Source: Amnibacterium endophyticum (lineage in GTDB: Bacteria > Actinomycetota > Actinomycetes > Actinomycetales > Microbacteriaceae). From it: 64,000 bases of DNA. Location of the stretch: the NCBI RefSeq assembly GCF_042680685.1, contig NZ_JBHUEA010000001.1:222482-286481 (forward strand). Reading direction: 5' to 3'. Position numbers and translations under genes: made by a program. Every line of letters starts with the position of its first letter. Positions within the stretch are counted from its first letter, which is position 1. The notes beneath the pieces are model-generated. The model was not told the DNA's origin. It saw nothing but the letters and a program-made list of their open reading frames with translations, and made no database searches. This document shows, one piece after another, positions 61,787-64,000 of this stretch.

Positions 61787-62674
61787 ATGCGGGGGAAGCG
61801 GTGGGGCGTGCTCGTCGCGCTCGGTGCGCTGCTGCTCGCAGGCTGCACCGCGGCGCCCCCGCCGGCGGCCGCGCCGCGACCGACCGCGGACGCGCCCTCC
61901 CCGCCCGCACCGAGCCCGTCCCCGACCGGAACACCGCTGACCGTCGCAGCGCTCGGCGACTCGCTCTCGCGCGGCTTCGACGCCTGCGCGGCGTTCGGGG
62001 ACTGCCCCGAGGCGTCGTGGGCGACGGGCACGGACCCGCGCGTCGACTCCGTCGCCGACCGGCTGGGCGCGCTGCGGGACGCCACGATCACCCGGGTCGA
62101 CGCGGCCCGGTCGGGCGCGGACTCGAGCGACCTCGCCCGGCAGGTGGAGACCGTGATCCCGCACTCCCCCGACCTCGTCACGATGCTGATGGGCGCGAAC
62201 GACGTGTGCCGCCCCGACCTCACCGAGATGACGCCCGCTCCGGTCTACACGGAACGGATCGATGCGGCGCTCGACCGCCTCGCCGCCGCGCTGCCCGACG
62301 CGACCGTGCTGGTCGCGAGCGTGCCCGACGTGACCGCGCTGCTGCCCGTCGCGGGCGGGGACCCCACCGCGCGCTTCATCTGGTCGCGCCTGAACGGCTG
62401 CTCGACCGTGCTCGAGGCGCCGCAGTCGACCTCGGCCGCCGCCGAGCTGCGCCGGGACGAGGTGCGCGCCCGCGTCGCGGAGTACGACGACGCGCTGCGC
62501 GCCGCCTGCGCCGCGCACCCGCGCTGCGTGTACGACGACGGGGCGCTGCGGGCGTACCGGCCGGAGCTGGCGCAGCTGTCCGCCCTCGACTACTTCCACC
62601 CCTCGATCGCCGGGCAGGCCGAGCTGGCGGCGCTCGAGTGGCGCGCGCTCACCTCCTCCGCACTCGTCCCCTGA
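61787..62674 (+). CDS. SGNH/GDSL hydrolase lipoprotein
   Basis: The 295-residue protein has a lipobox LLLAGC (Cys24) after a short hydrophobic signal, a Pro/Ala linker, and intact SGNH blocks: AALGDSLSRG, MLMGANDVC and DYFHPSIAGQ. These are the Ser, Gly/Asn and Asp-His that the two degenerate relatives lack. GDSL enzymes often remove acetyl or acyl groups from surface glycans. ATG 61787 has GGAGG directly upstream. It may act on the polymers acylated by the enzymes at 6424-10336. Confidence 0.86.
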   Translation: MRGKRWGVLVALGALLLAGCTAAPPPAAAPRPTADAPSPPAPSPSPTGTPLTVAALGDSLSRGFDACAAFGDCPEASWATGTDPRVDSVADRLGALRDATITRVDAARSGADSSDLARQVETVIPHSPDLVTMLMGANDVCRPDLTEMTPAPVYTERIDAALDRLAAALPDATVLVASVPDVTALLPVAGGDPTARFIWSRLNGCSTVLEAPQSTSAAAELRRDEVRARVAEYDDALRAACAAHPRCVYDDGALRAYRPELAQLSALDYFHPSIAGQAELAALEWRALTSSALVP

Positions 62675-62698
62675 GCCGCGCCGCCGCTCTCCCCGTCC

Positions 62699-62794
62699 GT
62701 CGAGGTGCGAGCGCAGCGAGCCTCGAGACGGAGCCTGTTCGCTGGCGGAGGTGGTCTCGAGGCTCCGCTGCGCTCCGCACCTCGACCAGCGGGG
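62699..62794. repeat. Inverted pair of REP-like repeats at a convergent junction
   Basis: One copy (62699-62729) and a reverse-oriented copy (62750-62794) of the same element as 8942-9084 lie between the SGNH gene and the phosphatase gene, which meet tail to tail. A bidirectional terminator or BIME-like role is likely. Confidence 0.8.
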
Positions 62795-62815
62795 CGCGAG
62801 AGGGAGCGGGCGGGT

Positions 62816-63418
62816 TCAGCGAGGAGCGAGCAGCGCGCCGAGCGCGGCCGCGAGGTCCTCGGACACGGCACGGACGCGCGCGGCCGCAGCGCGGTGCTGC
62901 GGCTCCGGGGCGCCGTGCCCGTCGACGATCGTGAGCGGGTCCTCCGGCGGCACGGCGCGCTGCCACCACCGCCGCGGCGGTACCGGATCGGCCGGGACGG
63001 CGACGAGCCCGCGCTGCCCGTGCATCGCCCGTGCGACCGCGGCGAGGTCCGGGTAGCGCTCGCCCCGCTCGGCGAGCGCTCCCGCGAGCGCCGCTGCCTC
63101 GCGCAGCGTGAAGACGGACGCCTGCGTACCGGGGGCCTCGCGCACGAGGGCGCCGCGCTGCTCGCGCTCCATCGCCACGACGAGGTCCGCGGCGCGGACG
63201 TCGTCGCCCTCTACCTGCCGCGCGGCGTGAGTCGGGTCGGCGCCGTCCGGCAGCTCGAGTGCGGAGACCGCGCACATCGGCGATCCGCTCAGCGCGCGCA
63301 CACCGGCGCTCGACACCGCGACCCCGCCGCCGAGCCGGAGGCCGAGCACCCGCTGCGCCAGTGGGGAGCGACAGACGTTCGCCGTGCACACGACCAGCAG
63401 GCGTCCGTTCGGCTCCAT
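62816..63418 (-). CDS. Low-molecular-weight protein tyrosine phosphatase
   Basis: The 200-residue protein has the P-loop VVCTANVCRSPLA (C-x5-R, Cys11 and Arg17) at the N-terminus and PPEDPLTIVDGHG with the general-acid Asp near the C-terminus. These are diagnostic of LMW-PTPs, the Wzb partners of BY-kinases. It probably dephosphorylates one or both Wzc-like proteins at 19579 and 45679. It lies next to the end of the window, divergent from the partial gene at 63669. Confidence 0.9.
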   Translation of the reverse strand: MEPNGRLLVVCTANVCRSPLAQRVLGLRLGGGVAVSSAGVRALSGSPMCAVSALELPDGADPTHAARQVEGDDVRAADLVVAMEREQRGALVREAPGTQASVFTLREAAALAGALAERGERYPDLAAVARAMHGQRGLVAVPADPVPPRRWWQRAVPPEDPLTIVDGHGAPEPQHRAAAARVRAVSEDLAAALGALLAPR

Positions 63419-63503
63419 CCGCGGCAGCCTCCCACAGCCCGCACCGGAGCGGGCGATCACACCGTTCGACGAGCGGTCACCCCCGCTCCAGCGGCCTCCA
63501 TTA

Positions 63504-63517
63504 CCCCCGGACGGGGG
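63504..63517. promoter_or_regulatory. CCCCCGGACGGGGG palindrome
   Basis: A 14-bp element with 6-bp arms lies between the phosphatase and the rightmost gene, just upstream of the promoter at 63544. It has the same C-run/G-run form as the elements at 6355, 32984 and 61734. Confidence 0.35.
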
Positions 63518-63543
63518 ACACGGAGGGATGCCACGCCGGTGTT

Positions 63544-63571
63544 TTGCGACGTTTCGGCGGGCGGTTAGCCT
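63544..63571 (+). promoter_or_regulatory. Candidate promoter of the rightmost gene
   Basis: TTGCGA (63544-63549) and TAGCCT (63566-63571) are 16 bp apart. Transcription would start near 63578 and include the short leader ORF at 63625. Confidence 0.45.
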
Positions 63572-63624
63572 CCTCGCCGAATCGCCCGGACGGTCGCCCC
63601 GGACCGCAGACGACGAGGTGCTCA

Positions 63625-63669
63625 ATGCCCCAGGTCTCACGCCGCCACGTGCTCGTCGGCGACCGCTGA
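63625..63669 (+). CDS. Possible leader peptide MPQVSRRHVLVGDR
   Basis: An ATG with a GAGGTG box 6 nt upstream encodes 14 residues, and the stop overlaps the ATG of the next gene (TGATG). The downstream start has no good box, which suggests translational coupling. A similar arrangement is at 59852-59881. Confidence 0.45.
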   Translation: MPQVSRRHVLVGDR

Positions 63670-64000
63670 TGGGGCGACACACGGCACCGGTGCCGATCCA
63701 GCCGGAGCGGCCGACCCCGGCACGGACCGGCCGGCACACCGCGCCGATGCCCCTGCCGTCCGCGTCGAGCCCGGCGCAGCAGCACCGCCCCGCCGACGGA
63801 ACCCGGACCGCCGATGTCCTCCGGTCCGGCGTCGTGCCCGCGGCCGCCGCCGCGGGGACCCGAGCGCAGCTTCCCTCGACTGCGCCGACGCCGCGCACCA
63901 CGCCGCCTCCCCCGCGACCCGCGTCCTCCGCCTTCCGCGGTCCGAGCGCGGCGCTGCCTCCTGACGAGGCGCGGCGGACCGCGGCGCGCCGGGCGTGGTG
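63669..64000 (+). CDS. Partial plus-strand gene, possibly a priming sugar transferase
   Basis: An open frame of about 110 codons runs to the right edge without a stop. The N-terminal region is rich in Pro, Ala, Arg and Thr (disordered) and ends in ARRTAARRAW. Long Pro-rich tails followed by an Arg/Trp stretch precede the first membrane span in actinobacterial polyprenyl glycosylphosphotransferases, which would suit this region. No catalytic part is in the window, so the function is only a guess. Start ATG 63669 overlaps the leader peptide stop. Confidence 0.45.
   Translation, partial: MGRHTAPVPIQPERPTPARTGRHTAPMPLPSASSPAQQHRPADGTRTADVLRSGVVPAAAAAGTRAQLPSTAPTPRTTPPPPRPASSAFRGPSAALPPDEARRTAARRAW

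Overview
The window is very GC-rich DNA (third codon positions almost always G or C, frequent GTG and one probable TTG start, ATGA/GTGA gene overlaps). Repeats of the GGTCTCGAGGCTCGCTGCGCTCGCACCTCGACC type and TAnnnT -10 boxes close to start codons point to a high-GC actinobacterium, most likely a Microbacteriaceae member. That assignment is an inference. I see no rRNA, tRNA, CRISPR array, insertion sequence or prophage.

Almost the whole window is a large, composite surface-polysaccharide region. (1) 1-6238, minus strand: a cellulose-synthase-like GT2, a membrane-anchored GH18-type protein with two chitin-binding repeats, and a galactose-oxidase-like radical copper oxidase that runs off the left edge. 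(2) 6424-16146: a membrane acyltransferase, a condensation-domain-like protein, an ACP plus KAS III pair, a Tat-exported beta-helix protein, a flavin monooxygenase, a Wzx flippase and a GT4. (3) 16405-21426: GT4, an unknown protein, a polymerase-like membrane protein and the first Wzz/BY-kinase. (4) 21614-32737, minus: a second Wzx with a GT-A enzyme, then an eight-gene overlapping operon with two GT26, two GT2, one GT4 and two tandemly duplicated Wzy/ligase-like proteins.

(5) 33033-39137: a Pel-like set (PelF, PelG-like flippase, a cytoplasmic GH114-like protein, an exported GH114) and a secreted GH6. (6) 39155-45450: a degenerate SGNH protein, a second exported beta-helix protein and three glycosyltransferases. 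(7) 45679-53364, plus: a tight operon of Wzz/BY-kinase, Wzy, CgeB-like glycosyltransferase, aldo-keto reductase, GMC oxidoreductase and Wzx. (8) 53375-57694, minus: gmd and fcl for GDP-L-fucose, with two GT4. (9) 57809-64000: a second degenerate SGNH protein, small membrane proteins, VanZ-like, a matrixin-like metalloprotease, a canonical SGNH lipoprotein, a low-molecular-weight tyrosine phosphatase, and the first ~110 residues of a plus-strand protein that may be the priming sugar transferase.

The region probably makes more than one polymer. It carries three Wzx-type flippases plus a PelG-like one, three Wzy/ligase-like proteins plus a fourth candidate, two tyrosine kinases with one phosphatase, and a synthase-dependent system. 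Fucose is a likely component because of gmd/fcl. Acyl groups and oxidised sugars are likely modifications. The degradative enzymes (GH18, GH114, GH6, beta-helix proteins) probably trim or release polymer. Apart from the start of the leftmost operon and the end of the last gene, the systems appear complete in the window.
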